Part shown: positions 14,659-22,894 of the stretch, one piece after another | Numbering within the stretch: position 1 is the stretch's first letter | Layout of the letters: each line of letters opens with the position of its first letter | NCBI RefSeq assembly: GCF_900094585.1 | Contig: NZ_FMAG01000008.1 | Span: forward strand, 1 to 64,000 | Source of the DNA: Martinezella multihospitum | GTDB taxonomy: Bacteria > Pseudomonadota > Alphaproteobacteria > Rhizobiales > Rhizobiaceae | DNA length: 64,000 bases | Direction of reading: 5' to 3' | Program-made: the position numbers and the translations under genes | Notes under the pieces: generated by a model | The model's database searches: none | What the model was told of the DNA's origin: nothing | What the model saw: only the letters and a program-made list of their open reading frames with translations

Positions 14659-15687
14659 ATGAAAAGACCGACCATCCGCAATCTCGCCGACGCCGCAGGC
14701 GTCTCGATCGCGACGGCCAACCGGGTCCTCTCCGGTGCGGAGAATGTGCGGGCTCAGACAAGAGAGACGGTCCGCGCTGCTGCCGAAAGCATCGGCTTTT
14801 ATGGGCTTGGAGCCATCGAGGCACGCAATGCGGCAGCCCGCCCGAAATATCGCTTCGGCGTGCTGCTCCTCCAACCGCACCGACCATTCTACCAGCTCGT
14901 CGCGCTGGCCCTGCAGGAGGCAGCCGCAGCGATAGAAATCGTCGAACTGGATCTGCGGATCGAGCATCTGGAAGACCTCTCCCCTCAGAACACTGCGGAC
15001 CGGGCGCTGGCGCTAGCCGAGGAATGTGACGCACTCTGCATCACGACTGCCGTGCATCCCGTCGTCCTCCAGGCGCTGGAAAAGATCCAGGCGGGAGGCA
15101 TCCCCGTCTTTGCGCTGATCTCGCAGCTCGCCGCGACGGGCCAGGTCCACTATATCGGGCTGGATAACTGGAAGGTCGGCCGCACTGCGGCCTGGGCCTT
15201 CGACCATATCTGCAAAAGCCCTGGCAAAATCGGTCTGCTGATGGGCAATCCACGCTATCGGAATCAGGAAATGAACGAGACCGGCTTTCGCTCCTATTTT
15301 CGGGAGCACGCTCGGGACTTCGTGCTGCTCGAGCCTCTTTCGACCTTCGAGTCCTCCGCCGTGGCACAGGAAATGACCGAACGTCTGCTCGCAGATCATC
15401 CCGATCTTGCCGGTCTTTATGTTGCGGGTGGCGGTATTTCCGGCGTGCTGGCGGCGCTGCGCACGACCGGACGTGCCGGCACTCTGGCCGTCGTCGGCTA
15501 CGAACTCATGGACAATGTGAAAGCAGCTCTGCTCGACGGAACGCTCACTCTATCCATCGCCCATCCGCTCGCCCGCCTTGCCAGCGAAACGATGAAAGGC
15601 ATGGTCATGGCCACCGGAGCCGCGGCGGAGAATGCCAGCTACACAAAGATCGTCCCCTTCGACATCTATACGCGTGAAAACGTGTAG
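14659..15687 (+). CDS. LacI-family transcriptional regulator, 342 aa
   Basis: N-terminal LacI helix-turn-helix (TIRNLADAAGVSIATANRVL, residues 5-24, followed by the hinge region) and a periplasmic-binding-protein-like effector domain with VHYIGLDNWKVGRTAAW and GLYVAGGGISGVL, typical of sugar-sensing regulators. GGAG lies five bases before the start. It is transcribed away from the hydroxylase/ABC/IolG operon across about 300 bases and is the obvious candidate regulator of it. By analogy with the family it would repress until a sugar-like inducer binds. The domain call is firm; the target is inferred from position. Confidence 0.93.
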   Translation: MKRPTIRNLADAAGVSIATANRVLSGAENVRAQTRETVRAAAESIGFYGLGAIEARNAAARPKYRFGVLLLQPHRPFYQLVALALQEAAAAIEIVELDLRIEHLEDLSPQNTADRALALAEECDALCITTAVHPVVLQALEKIQAGGIPVFALISQLAATGQVHYIGLDNWKVGRTAAWAFDHICKSPGKIGLLMGNPRYRNQEMNETGFRSYFREHARDFVLLEPLSTFESSAVAQEMTERLLADHPDLAGLYVAGGGISGVLAALRTTGRAGTLAVVGYELMDNVKAALLDGTLTLSIAHPLARLASETMKGMVMATGAAAENASYTKIVPFDIYTRENV

Positions 15688-15751
15688 AAGTATTCGGATG
15701 CAGCTCTTGAAAGGGGTCGAACCGGCGGCCAGTCGCGACCCATCGGCCATC

Positions 15752-15773
15752 ATGAAAAAATGATGTTTTTCAT
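15752..15773. repeat. Small AT-rich inverted repeat downstream of the LacI gene
   Basis: ATGAAAAA (15752-15759) and TTTTTCAT (15766-15773) around six bases, 64 bases past the LacI stop. It could be a weak bidirectional terminator. The rest of the 285-base gap to the next gene shows nothing else. Confidence 0.3.
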
Positions 15774-15972
15774 CACCTTATCTCAAGCCTCGCCGATTGC
15801 TGATCATTGCATAGCATTGCCTTGATTTGGCCCTCCTATGCCAGCGAAAAAAGCGCAGCTCCGATTTGAGGATACTCCCTCATTTGAGCAGGCGCACTCG
15901 ACGCAGGCTCCACCAGATTGGACTGCAACGTTGAACGGATCCACGTCAAAGCGGCCTCATGACTGGCCAATT

Positions 15973-16782
15973 TCAGTTGATCCGCGGATAGCCTAATCGC
16001 CCGGCACGATCATCCAGAAACTTCAGCCGCGCATAGTCATCATCGTCCAAAACATGAAAATTCTTGAGTGACAGTACCCGTCGCGTCTCACCTAGAGCCG
16101 GCGAAGCAATCGCGGCAGACAGGGCATCCCGCAACAATGCGACTTCCTCGTCGGACGCTCCCGACCTTGTGATGAAGGGTAGTCCTGGACCAACCGGCGT
16201 TTCAGCTAATATGCGGATGCCATCGATGCTCTTCGGATCAAATTGCGCTATATTCCCGAAGGTGATGCAGTCTATGGCGGCAATATCGGCGCCCCCATTC
16301 CTGACCGCAGCCAAGCTTGCATCATGGCTGCCGGTATGAAGGACGGATGAGAAGAAGCGCCCCTGATCTGCATGGGGTGCGATCAGAGCGCGCAGCAAGT
16401 TGTAGCCGGAGTTACTCTCAAGCTGGTTGATTGCGACCCGCATGCTCTTCGCATCCGAGACGCTATCGAAACGGCTCTCGTCGCGGACAATAGCGAAGCT
16501 GCGCATATCTGCCCCGGAACATCCAGGATATTCATACTCCGGCGTGGCCACCAGCCTAACCCTGCCCTGCAGACGCGATACATACGGATATCCGCATGTC
16601 TGAGAAAGAAGTAGATCGGGATCCAGCCATGCGTCATGATAGGTTGAATTCCAGCTCAAACCATCCGGCACTCCATCCAGCCCCTTTGCACGCAGTTGGT
16701 CGCGCACGAATGCCCACAGGTCGTCCGTTGCCTGCCGAAGCGGCGCAAAGTTTGCGTACATCTGAATACTTGCGAAACGCAT
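15973..16782 (-). CDS. PhnD/SsuA-like substrate-binding-fold protein without a signal peptide, 269 aa
   Basis: Periplasmic-binding-protein-fold domain of the phosphonate-binding (PhnD) type: the N-terminal strand MRFASIQMY, a DLLLSQTCGYPYVSRL segment typical of the first lobe, ALNQ-like VAINQLESNSGYNLLRA, and GSHDASLAAVRNGGADIAAID, where PhnD proteins have the S-G-S-H...V..G.AD..A.D pattern. The protein begins directly with the first strand and has no export signal, so it should be cytosolic, which is odd for an ABC binding protein. Possible roles are intracellular ligand carrier, sensor or enzyme. It is the last gene of an ABC/desaturase/monooxygenase operon, 48 bases after the monooxygenase gene. 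Confidence 0.8.
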   Translation of the reverse strand: MRFASIQMYANFAPLRQATDDLWAFVRDQLRAKGLDGVPDGLSWNSTYHDAWLDPDLLLSQTCGYPYVSRLQGRVRLVATPEYEYPGCSGADMRSFAIVRDESRFDSVSDAKSMRVAINQLESNSGYNLLRALIAPHADQGRFFSSVLHTGSHDASLAAVRNGGADIAAIDCITFGNIAQFDPKSIDGIRILAETPVGPGLPFITRSGASDEEVALLRDALSAAIASPALGETRRVLSLKNFHVLDDDDYARLKFLDDRAGRLGYPRIN

Positions 16783-16830
16783 GCGGTCTCTCGGATCAAG
16801 GGAGGTCGTGTGACGGATTTGGAAGCAAGA

Positions 16831-18192
16831 TCAACACGTGGAGGCCGGATTCGCAACGCCGCGTGCAAATTGACTGTCCGGGCGTCTGAGGCCAAGTCGC
16901 TCACGAAACGTGCCGGGCTCGTATGCCGTGCGAAACAGTCCGCGCCTCTGCAGCTCTGGAACCACGCTCTGCGTGAAGTTGATCCAGTCATCGGGCAGCA
17001 ACGGGAACATCAGATTGTAGCCGTCGGCAATACCCGCAACGAACCAAGCTTCGAGCTGATCGGCAACATCGACGGGGCTTCCTGAAAGGATCGGAACGGA
17101 CCCCGTATTGGCGATCTTCCGCGCAAGCTGGCGGATCGTCAGGCCCTTGTTCGCCTCGTTCTTGACAATGTTGAGCCATGTGCGCCAGCCATCGAAAGTG
17201 CTTTCGTCAGGCAGTTCCGGCAACGGTCCATCGAGCGGATAGGAGGAAAGATCAACACCCGACCAGCTCGACAGCAGATCGATGCTGACACGGTCGATCA
17301 TCAGATCTTCAAGTGCTGCATGCCTTTCCGCCGCCTCGTCACGGGATGCGGCAACGATCGGCAGAACTCCTGGAAGGAGAACAAAGCTGTCCGGCGCCCG
17401 TCCTTTCTGCGCCAGACGCTGGTTGATATCGGCGCGATAGCGTCGCCCCTCCTCTTCGCTCTTGAACACAGCGAAATGAACATCCGTATGGTCGGTCGCC
17501 AACTCCTTTCCGGATTCGGAGGAGCCCGCCTGTACAAGGAGCGGATGCCCTTGGGGGGAGCGGGCTACGTTCAATGGTCCCCTTACCTTAAAATGTTCTC
17601 CAGCGTGATCGAGGTAGTGGATTTTCGACGGATCGGCAAAGTAACCGCTCTTCTTGTCGATTAGCAGCGCGTCGTCTTCCCAGCTATCCCAAAGTTTCTT
17701 GACGACATCCAGAAATTCGCCGGCGCGCTGATAACGCGTGGCGTGGCGAATATTGCCATCGAGACCGAAATTGCGGGCCTCCTCCTCCAACGCGGACGTT
17801 ACCACGTTCCAGCCAACGCGCCCTTTGCTGATATGATCCATCGACGCGAACGTGCGGGCGATATTGAAAGGCTCGGTATAGGAGGTTGACGCCGTCACGA
17901 TGAACCCGATGTCTTTCGTCACCGCGGCAAGCGCCGAAACCAGCGATAGCGGCTCCAGACGCGCGTTGGCATAGTGAGCAACGCCGCTCTCGTAGGTATC
18001 CCAGATCCCGAGGTGATCGGCGATGAAGATCGTATCCAGTTTCGCCTGTTCAGCGGCCTCCACGAGCTTTCGATAATAGTCGAGATCGAAGATTTCCCGT
18101 TTCGGTGCGTTGTCATGCCGCCATGACAGCCGATGATCGCCCTGCGGGTTGTAGAAGAAGGCAGAAAGAACCATGTGCTGGCGCGATGGCAT
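16831..18192 (-). CDS. LLM-class flavin-dependent monooxygenase (NtaA/SnaA/DszA family), 453 aa
   Basis: Cytosolic FMNH2-dependent monooxygenase with a luciferase-like TIM barrel. Family landmarks: HMVLSAFFYNPQGDHRLSWR at the N-terminus, DTIFIADHLG, EPLSLVSALAAVTKDIGF, the STSYTEPFNIARTFASMDH segment, GRVGWNVVTS, and the phosphate-binding LLVQAGSSESGKELA. NtaA/SnaA enzymes oxidise amines, sulfur compounds or antibiotics using flavin reduced by a partner; no flavin reductase is nearby. Start at ATG 18190-18192 has AGGA eight bases upstream. An earlier ATG at 18219 has no ribosome site and would overlap the desaturase gene, which ends ten bases upstream. Operon context suggests oxidative breakdown of an imported compound. 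Confidence 0.92.
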   Translation of the reverse strand: MPSRQHMVLSAFFYNPQGDHRLSWRHDNAPKREIFDLDYYRKLVEAAEQAKLDTIFIADHLGIWDTYESGVAHYANARLEPLSLVSALAAVTKDIGFIVTASTSYTEPFNIARTFASMDHISKGRVGWNVVTSALEEEARNFGLDGNIRHATRYQRAGEFLDVVKKLWDSWEDDALLIDKKSGYFADPSKIHYLDHAGEHFKVRGPLNVARSPQGHPLLVQAGSSESGKELATDHTDVHFAVFKSEEEGRRYRADINQRLAQKGRAPDSFVLLPGVLPIVAASRDEAAERHAALEDLMIDRVSIDLLSSWSGVDLSSYPLDGPLPELPDESTFDGWRTWLNIVKNEANKGLTIRQLARKIANTGSVPILSGSPVDVADQLEAWFVAGIADGYNLMFPLLPDDWINFTQSVVPELQRRGLFRTAYEPGTFRERLGLRRPDSQFARGVANPASTC

Positions 18193-18202
18193 TGTAGCAA
18201 TC

Positions 18203-19204
18203 CTATTTCGTGTCGTCATTGATTTGTGGGTGAGTGTCACATCGAAGAGCGGGATGAACAACCGGCTCCTTCATTCGAAACGCGAACGCGCGAATAATCG
18301 CGAGATAATTGCGGAAAACGTAGCCGCGGTTCACCTCTTGCCAATGCACGCTTCTCGTACGGTAGGTCGCGGGCAGACGATACCAGGGCACCCATGGCAA
18401 CTTGTGATGGACAATGTGCAAGTTGTTATAAAGAAAGATCGGCGCCAGCAGCGAGCGCTCGACAATTATCGTGCGCCCATCGGGATTTTCCGACCATTGA
18501 TGCTCGGAATAGGAGCGGATGGCCGTGACGGCGAGGCCTAGGTAACCGGCCGTCGTGGCATAGACAATGATTGGAATGCAGAAGACGGTTTGAACCAAGA
18601 AGATGACGGGGATGGCGCCTAAGACATGGAGAAGCCAGTTCTTTGCCTTGAGACGATCGCCACTGCCGATCGCCCGCCATTCCGACATCGTGAAACCGAT
18701 GACATTCAACGGTGGGCCAAGGAGAACCCTGCCGACGAGCGTATTGTTGATCGTCAGCAGGAACCGCATGACCCTTGGCAATCGCAACCAGTCCCCGAAT
18801 GCGCGGTAGTAACTCTCAGGATCGTCGTAGGGATCGGTCAGCCGCTCATCGGTATGGTGCTGCAGATGCGTTTCCTTATAGCTGCGATAGGGATAGAAAA
18901 GCCCGAGCGGCAGGAAGACCAGCATCTCGTTGATTAGCGGATTTCTCGTTGGGTGCCCATGCAGCACCTCGTGCTGCAGCGACGAGTGAAACGTGACGCA
19001 GAGACTAAACACTGCTAGCGCGAGAACCGGTGACAGCGGATAGACGAACAGTCCCGCGCCCAACCAGACGACATGGCAGCCTAAAATCAAGGCAACGGTC
19101 GGCCATTCCACCGGTGCAATGGCAGAAGATCGCTCGCTGTCGGATACGGGCTCGAAACCAGGCGCGTCGAGATCTTCGGAAGCGTCAGTCACAAAATTAT
19201 CCAT
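18203..19204 (-). CDS. Membrane fatty acid desaturase-like protein, 333 aa
   Basis: Integral membrane desaturase with the three histidine boxes: HEVLH (78-82), HLQHH (113-117) and HIVHH (263-267), plus four to five hydrophobic segments. These coordinate a di-iron centre. Start at ATG 19202-19204 is preceded by GGAG six bases away and overlaps the stop of the upstream permease gene by eight bases, so the two are probably translationally coupled. An in-frame ATG at 19222 lacks a ribosome site. No ferredoxin is in this operon. Being embedded between a peptide-type ABC permease and an LLM monooxygenase is unusual: a desaturase or hydroxylase acting on an imported lipophilic compound is one reading; membrane lipid modification is another. 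Confidence 0.88.
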   Translation of the reverse strand: MDNFVTDASEDLDAPGFEPVSDSERSSAIAPVEWPTVALILGCHVVWLGAGLFVYPLSPVLALAVFSLCVTFHSSLQHEVLHGHPTRNPLINEMLVFLPLGLFYPYRSYKETHLQHHTDERLTDPYDDPESYYRAFGDWLRLPRVMRFLLTINNTLVGRVLLGPPLNVIGFTMSEWRAIGSGDRLKAKNWLLHVLGAIPVIFLVQTVFCIPIIVYATTAGYLGLAVTAIRSYSEHQWSENPDGRTIIVERSLLAPIFLYNNLHIVHHKLPWVPWYRLPATYRTRSVHWQEVNRGYVFRNYLAIIRAFAFRMKEPVVHPALRCDTHPQINDDTK

Positions 19205-20084
19205 CGAAAGCTCCGAGACCATCGGCGATCAGGTTGGTGGCGATGACAAGAGAGACAATCGCGGCGGCATTGAAGGTAACGATCCACCACATGCCTGACG
19301 TGAGGAATCCGTAGTTCTCGGCGATCGCCAGACCCCAGTCTGTCGAAGGTGGTTGAATTCCCAGACCAAGAAAGCTGAGCGTCGCGACTGTAAAGAAGGC
19401 ATATCCGAGCCGGACGATACCTTCGATCAGGATCACCTGCGCGATATTGAGCAAAATCTCGCAAACCATAATTGAGACTGCGCCTTCTCCACTCAGACGC
19501 GCGGCGCTGACGTAGTCGAGTTCCTTCTCCGCCCGGACGGATGCTCTGACCGTTTTTGCGACCAAGGGCGCATACAAAAGTCCGACCATGAGGATGACGG
19601 TGAGATCGGACGCGCCGAGCGTGACCAGCATCAAAAGAGCGAGAACGACGACGGGGAGTGCCATGAACGCTTCCAGGATACGGCTGGCCAGAGCATCGAC
19701 CAATCCACCGACGTAACCCAGAATCAATCCGAGCGCGGAACCCACGACGAGGCCGAGAAGGGTAGCAATCGGCGCGACTGTCAGGATGGCGCGCGACCCA
19801 ACGATCACGCGGGAGAAGACGTCGCGTCCGAGCGCATCTGTCCCGAACCAGTGAAGGGCATTCGGAGGGAGCGTGGCGTTGAGGATATCGTCCGCATAGG
19901 GATCGAAGGGAACCAAGGTCGGGCCAAGGACCGCGCATGCGAGCCAGAATGACAGGATAAGGATACCCACCGTCAGCGTCGGCGATGGTGCGAATGGCCT
20001 TCTCTTCGTCGCAGAAGGCACCACGTCCTCCGCAGCTTGCTCTGTCGCGCCTTGACCGATCTTGGCGAGCTGATCACGGATCAT
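19197..20084 (-). CDS. Peptide/nickel-type ABC transporter permease (DppC-like), 295 aa
   Basis: Second permease of an Opp/Dpp-class importer with about six membrane segments. The class motifs are HWFGTDALGRDVFSRVIVGS after the first membrane helix and the ATPase-contact loop ELDYVSAARLSGEGAVSI. The C-terminal part has FLGLGIQPPSTDWG, typical of DppC. It starts with ATGA overlapping the stop of the DppB-like gene by four bases and itself overlaps the desaturase start by eight. The final residues GAFDG are short for the family end; the usual DPR-x-R tail is missing, possibly lost when the desaturase gene became fused into the operon. Confidence 0.93.
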   Translation of the reverse strand: MIRDQLAKIGQGATEQAAEDVVPSATKRRPFAPSPTLTVGILILSFWLACAVLGPTLVPFDPYADDILNATLPPNALHWFGTDALGRDVFSRVIVGSRAILTVAPIATLLGLVVGSALGLILGYVGGLVDALASRILEAFMALPVVVLALLMLVTLGASDLTVILMVGLLYAPLVAKTVRASVRAEKELDYVSAARLSGEGAVSIMVCEILLNIAQVILIEGIVRLGYAFFTVATLSFLGLGIQPPSTDWGLAIAENYGFLTSGMWWIVTFNAAAIVSLVIATNLIADGLGAFDG

Positions 20085-21037
20085 GATGGATGCCCTACCC
20101 GCAGGCGTGGATTGAGCAGCGATTGCAAGAGATCGCCGGCAAGCGATGTGACGGCGTAAGCAGCCGCCATCGTCAAAACGCCGGCTTCGAGCATTGGAAA
20201 GTCGCGAGCCTTGGCCGCCGTCAGCACGAGATTGCCGAGACCCTGGATATTGAAGAGAGCCTCGACGACGACCAAGCCGCCAAGCAGAGCTCCGCTTTGC
20301 GTCGCAAGAACCGCGATCGTCGGCGCAAGCGCGTTTGGCAGGACGTGGCGGACGAGCACGGTTCGTGGCGGCAGACCCTTCAGAATCGCCGTTCGCGTAT
20401 AATCTGCATTGATGACCTCAACGACGCCAGCCCGTGTCATCCGCGCCACGTAACCCAGTAGATTGAATACGAGAGGAAGTGCCGGCAGGATGAGATGGTA
20501 GGTGCTGCTCCAGAATCCCGATCCGTCGGCCGGTCCGTCAAGCGGAAACCAGTTCAGCCACAAAGCAAAGACGATCATTAAAAGAAGCGCCGAAACAAAA
20601 TCCGGAATGACGGATAGCGACACACCGCTTAGGATGATGAGCCGGTCAAGGGCCGATTTCTGATACAGGCCGGCGACGACACCCCCACCGATCCCGAGCG
20701 GAACGACAAGGATAATCGTCATCGCCGCAAGAGAGGCTGAGTTTGCCAATGCCTTTAAGACTTCCGGCGTCACCGGGCGGCGCATGGACAACGAAATGCC
20801 GAAATCGCCGGTGATCGCATGATGGAACCATTGTCCGTACTGAACGAAGACCGACCTGTCGGTACCGAGCTTCGCATTCAACTCCGCCACGGCACGCGCA
20901 TCGGCCAAAGGACCCAACATCGCCCGCGCGACATCGCCGGGCAGCAGATGCACACACGAAAAGATGATGATGCTGACGAGGGCAAGCGTCACCAGCATCA
21001 AAAATAGTCGAAAAATAGTATATTTTAAAAGCAGCAT
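20081..21037 (-). CDS. Peptide/nickel-type ABC transporter permease (DppB-like), 318 aa
   Basis: First permease of the same importer. Six membrane segments; class motifs HLLPGDVARAMLGPLADARA near the N-terminus, a periplasmic loop with QYGQWFHHAITGDFGIS, the GVSLSVIPDFVSALLL segment, and the ATPase-contact loop NADYTRTAILKGLPPRTVLV followed by RHVLPNAL. It pairs with the DppC-like permease (four-base overlap) and follows the binding-protein gene by 51 bases containing a small hairpin. Confidence 0.94.
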   Translation of the reverse strand: MLLLKYTIFRLFLMLVTLALVSIIIFSCVHLLPGDVARAMLGPLADARAVAELNAKLGTDRSVFVQYGQWFHHAITGDFGISLSMRRPVTPEVLKALANSASLAAMTIILVVPLGIGGGVVAGLYQKSALDRLIILSGVSLSVIPDFVSALLLMIVFALWLNWFPLDGPADGSGFWSSTYHLILPALPLVFNLLGYVARMTRAGVVEVINADYTRTAILKGLPPRTVLVRHVLPNALAPTIAVLATQSGALLGGLVVVEALFNIQGLGNLVLTAAKARDFPMLEAGVLTMAAAYAVTSLAGDLLQSLLNPRLRVGHPS

Positions 21038-21057
21038 GCGAAATCGCCGAAAGAAAC

Positions 21058-21077
21058 CCCGGCAACGGCGTGCCGGG
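21058..21077 (-). repeat. Small GC-rich hairpin between binding-protein and permease genes
   Basis: CCCGGC (21058-21063) and GCCGGG (21072-21077) around an eight-base loop in the 51-base gap. Its place, just after the binding-protein gene, fits an mRNA-stabilising element. Confidence 0.4.
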
Positions 21078-21088
21078 CGTGTCGCGGA

Positions 21089-22726
21089 TTAAACCGTGTG
21101 GGCTCGCGCCAGCAGCAGATGCGAAATCGCCGTGAAACCGACGCCTGCGACCTTGGCGCTGGTGATGCGGCTGTACTGGAGGAAATACGAAATGATGAGC
21201 GGAGTTTCATCGAGCAGCAGCTGCTGGATTTTACCGGCTGCCAGACGCTGCGACTTCAGATCTTTGGCGCGGCCATATTCGAGCAGCAGGCGATCGTAAT
21301 CGCTATTATTGAAATGAGCCGCATTCCATGTGCCGCTCGATTTCAGCGTCGCATTGAGGAAGATGTCGGGCGTGCCACGGTGACCGTAGTCGGTGATACC
21401 GAAAGTGGAGTCGAGCCAAGGCGAACTTCCGAAATTCGCGCTTCCGAAGTAACCGTCCTGCGGCAAAATATTCAGCGAGACATCGATCCCGATCTTGCGC
21501 GCAAAATTCTGGATCAGTACCGCGTAATCTGGAATGTCGTAGGCCCGTTCGGTGGTCAGGGTGACCTTGAAGCCGTTCGCGACGCCGGCCTCGGCGAGCA
21601 GCCGCTTTGCCTCGTTGAGGTCCTGCTTACGCTGCGGAACCGACTGATCGGTGGATGCAAAGATTGGCGCAAAAGGACTATCATTACCGACGCGGGCGCG
21701 CCCCCTGAACAAGCCCTTGGCAACCGCCTCGCGATCAATCGAAAGGGCCAGGGCTCGACGAATGCGCTTGTCCTTGAATTCCGGCTGATCGGTACGCAAA
21801 TGCACTTCGTCATGCCGGCTTGAGTCGACGCTGATGACGCGGTATGCGCTGTTACCATCGACCGCAAGCGCGGATCGTGGCGTATATGGAATGACATCGA
21901 GCGCGCCGGATTTCAGCGCCAACACCTGAGCCTGTTCGTCATTGTAGAACGTGAACTCAACCTTTTCCGGGAGCGCCTTTTCACCCCAGTAGTCCGGGTT
22001 TCGAATGAAGGTCGCGCCCTGCTTGGGACGATACGATTCCAGCTTGAAAGGACCCGTTCCCACAAAGCTCTTCTCGAAGTTCCCGTCGTAATTCGCCGGC
22101 AGGATCACGGCGTTTACGACGCTCGACGAGATATAGAAGGGGAAGTTGCTGTTCGGCACATCGAGATGGAAGGCGACAGTCAGCGGATCGACGGCCCGGA
22201 TGCTGCCTTTCGAAAGCAGACCCTTATAGGCCGAAAGCGCAGACGAACTGTTTGCCGGATCTACCAGGCGCTCGAAGCTGGCAACGACATCGGCGGAGGT
22301 TAGGGCCTGGCCGTTGTTGAAACGGACACCATCCCGAAGCTTCACCGTCCAGACGGTGACATCGTCATCGCTCTGCCAGGACACGGCAAGAGAGGGTTGC
22401 AAGCCGGTCGCGGCATCATCGAAGAGAAGATATTCGCCGACCTGGCTCAATATGCTGATGCTGGCGGAATCGGTGATCAAAACCGGATCGATCGCGGCCG
22501 TCGGCTGGTCGAGCCCGACGCGGATCGTGGCGCCAGGCGTGCCCGCGGCACAGGCCGTCGGTGCAAATCCCGGGAGTGCGGCACTCGCAAGACCGCCGAT
22601 CCCGATGAGGCCAGCATATTTCAGCAGTTCGCGGCGGTCGAGCTTACCCGCCTCGTGCTCGTCGACGGCGACATTCCACAAGTCGCCGGCCAAACCACGC
22701 AGTCGATCAATGTAGCCAATATTCAT
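21089..22726 (-). CDS. Peptide/nickel-type ABC transporter substrate-binding protein with Tat-like signal, 545 aa
   Basis: SBP_bac_5 family protein. The N-terminal 35 residues are polar, followed by LDRRELLKYAGLIGIGG and a hydrophobic stretch ending near TACAAG: the twin Arg with the h-region is a Tat-type export signal, suggesting folding (perhaps with a cofactor or in complex) before export. The mature part has the class outline: WTVKLRDGVRFNNGQALTSA, TGPFKLESYRP, and GALDVIPYTP. Start at ATG 22724-22726 begins this signal region; a longer frame to 22819 adds Arg-rich residues without support. It is divergent from the dual ATPase gene, which completes the transporter. Confidence 0.9.
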   Translation of the reverse strand: MNIGYIDRLRGLAGDLWNVAVDEHEAGKLDRRELLKYAGLIGIGGLASAALPGFAPTACAAGTPGATIRVGLDQPTAAIDPVLITDSASISILSQVGEYLLFDDAATGLQPSLAVSWQSDDDVTVWTVKLRDGVRFNNGQALTSADVVASFERLVDPANSSSALSAYKGLLSKGSIRAVDPLTVAFHLDVPNSNFPFYISSSVVNAVILPANYDGNFEKSFVGTGPFKLESYRPKQGATFIRNPDYWGEKALPEKVEFTFYNDEQAQVLALKSGALDVIPYTPRSALAVDGNSAYRVISVDSSRHDEVHLRTDQPEFKDKRIRRALALSIDREAVAKGLFRGRARVGNDSPFAPIFASTDQSVPQRKQDLNEAKRLLAEAGVANGFKVTLTTERAYDIPDYAVLIQNFARKIGIDVSLNILPQDGYFGSANFGSSPWLDSTFGITDYGHRGTPDIFLNATLKSSGTWNAAHFNNSDYDRLLLEYGRAKDLKSQRLAAGKIQQLLLDETPLIISYFLQYSRITSAKVAGVGFTAISHLLLARAHTV

Positions 22727-22894
22727 TTTCGTCCCAATCAACACATGTTCAATGCGCGGCCACCGAGCTTCGATCGAGCGTCTGCGAGCGCTTACATTGC
22801 TGATGTACGGCGGAGTCAAAAAGCCGGCTAGGCATATTTTTTCATATAGTCTATGTATTTTGTAAATTAATATCGCAACGTGGAGCCGAGGACC

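Noticed and set aside
22846..22858. Imperfect palindrome CATATAGTCTATG in the divergent ABC promoter region
   Set aside because: One mismatch in short arms within very AT-rich sequence; not distinguishable from chance.
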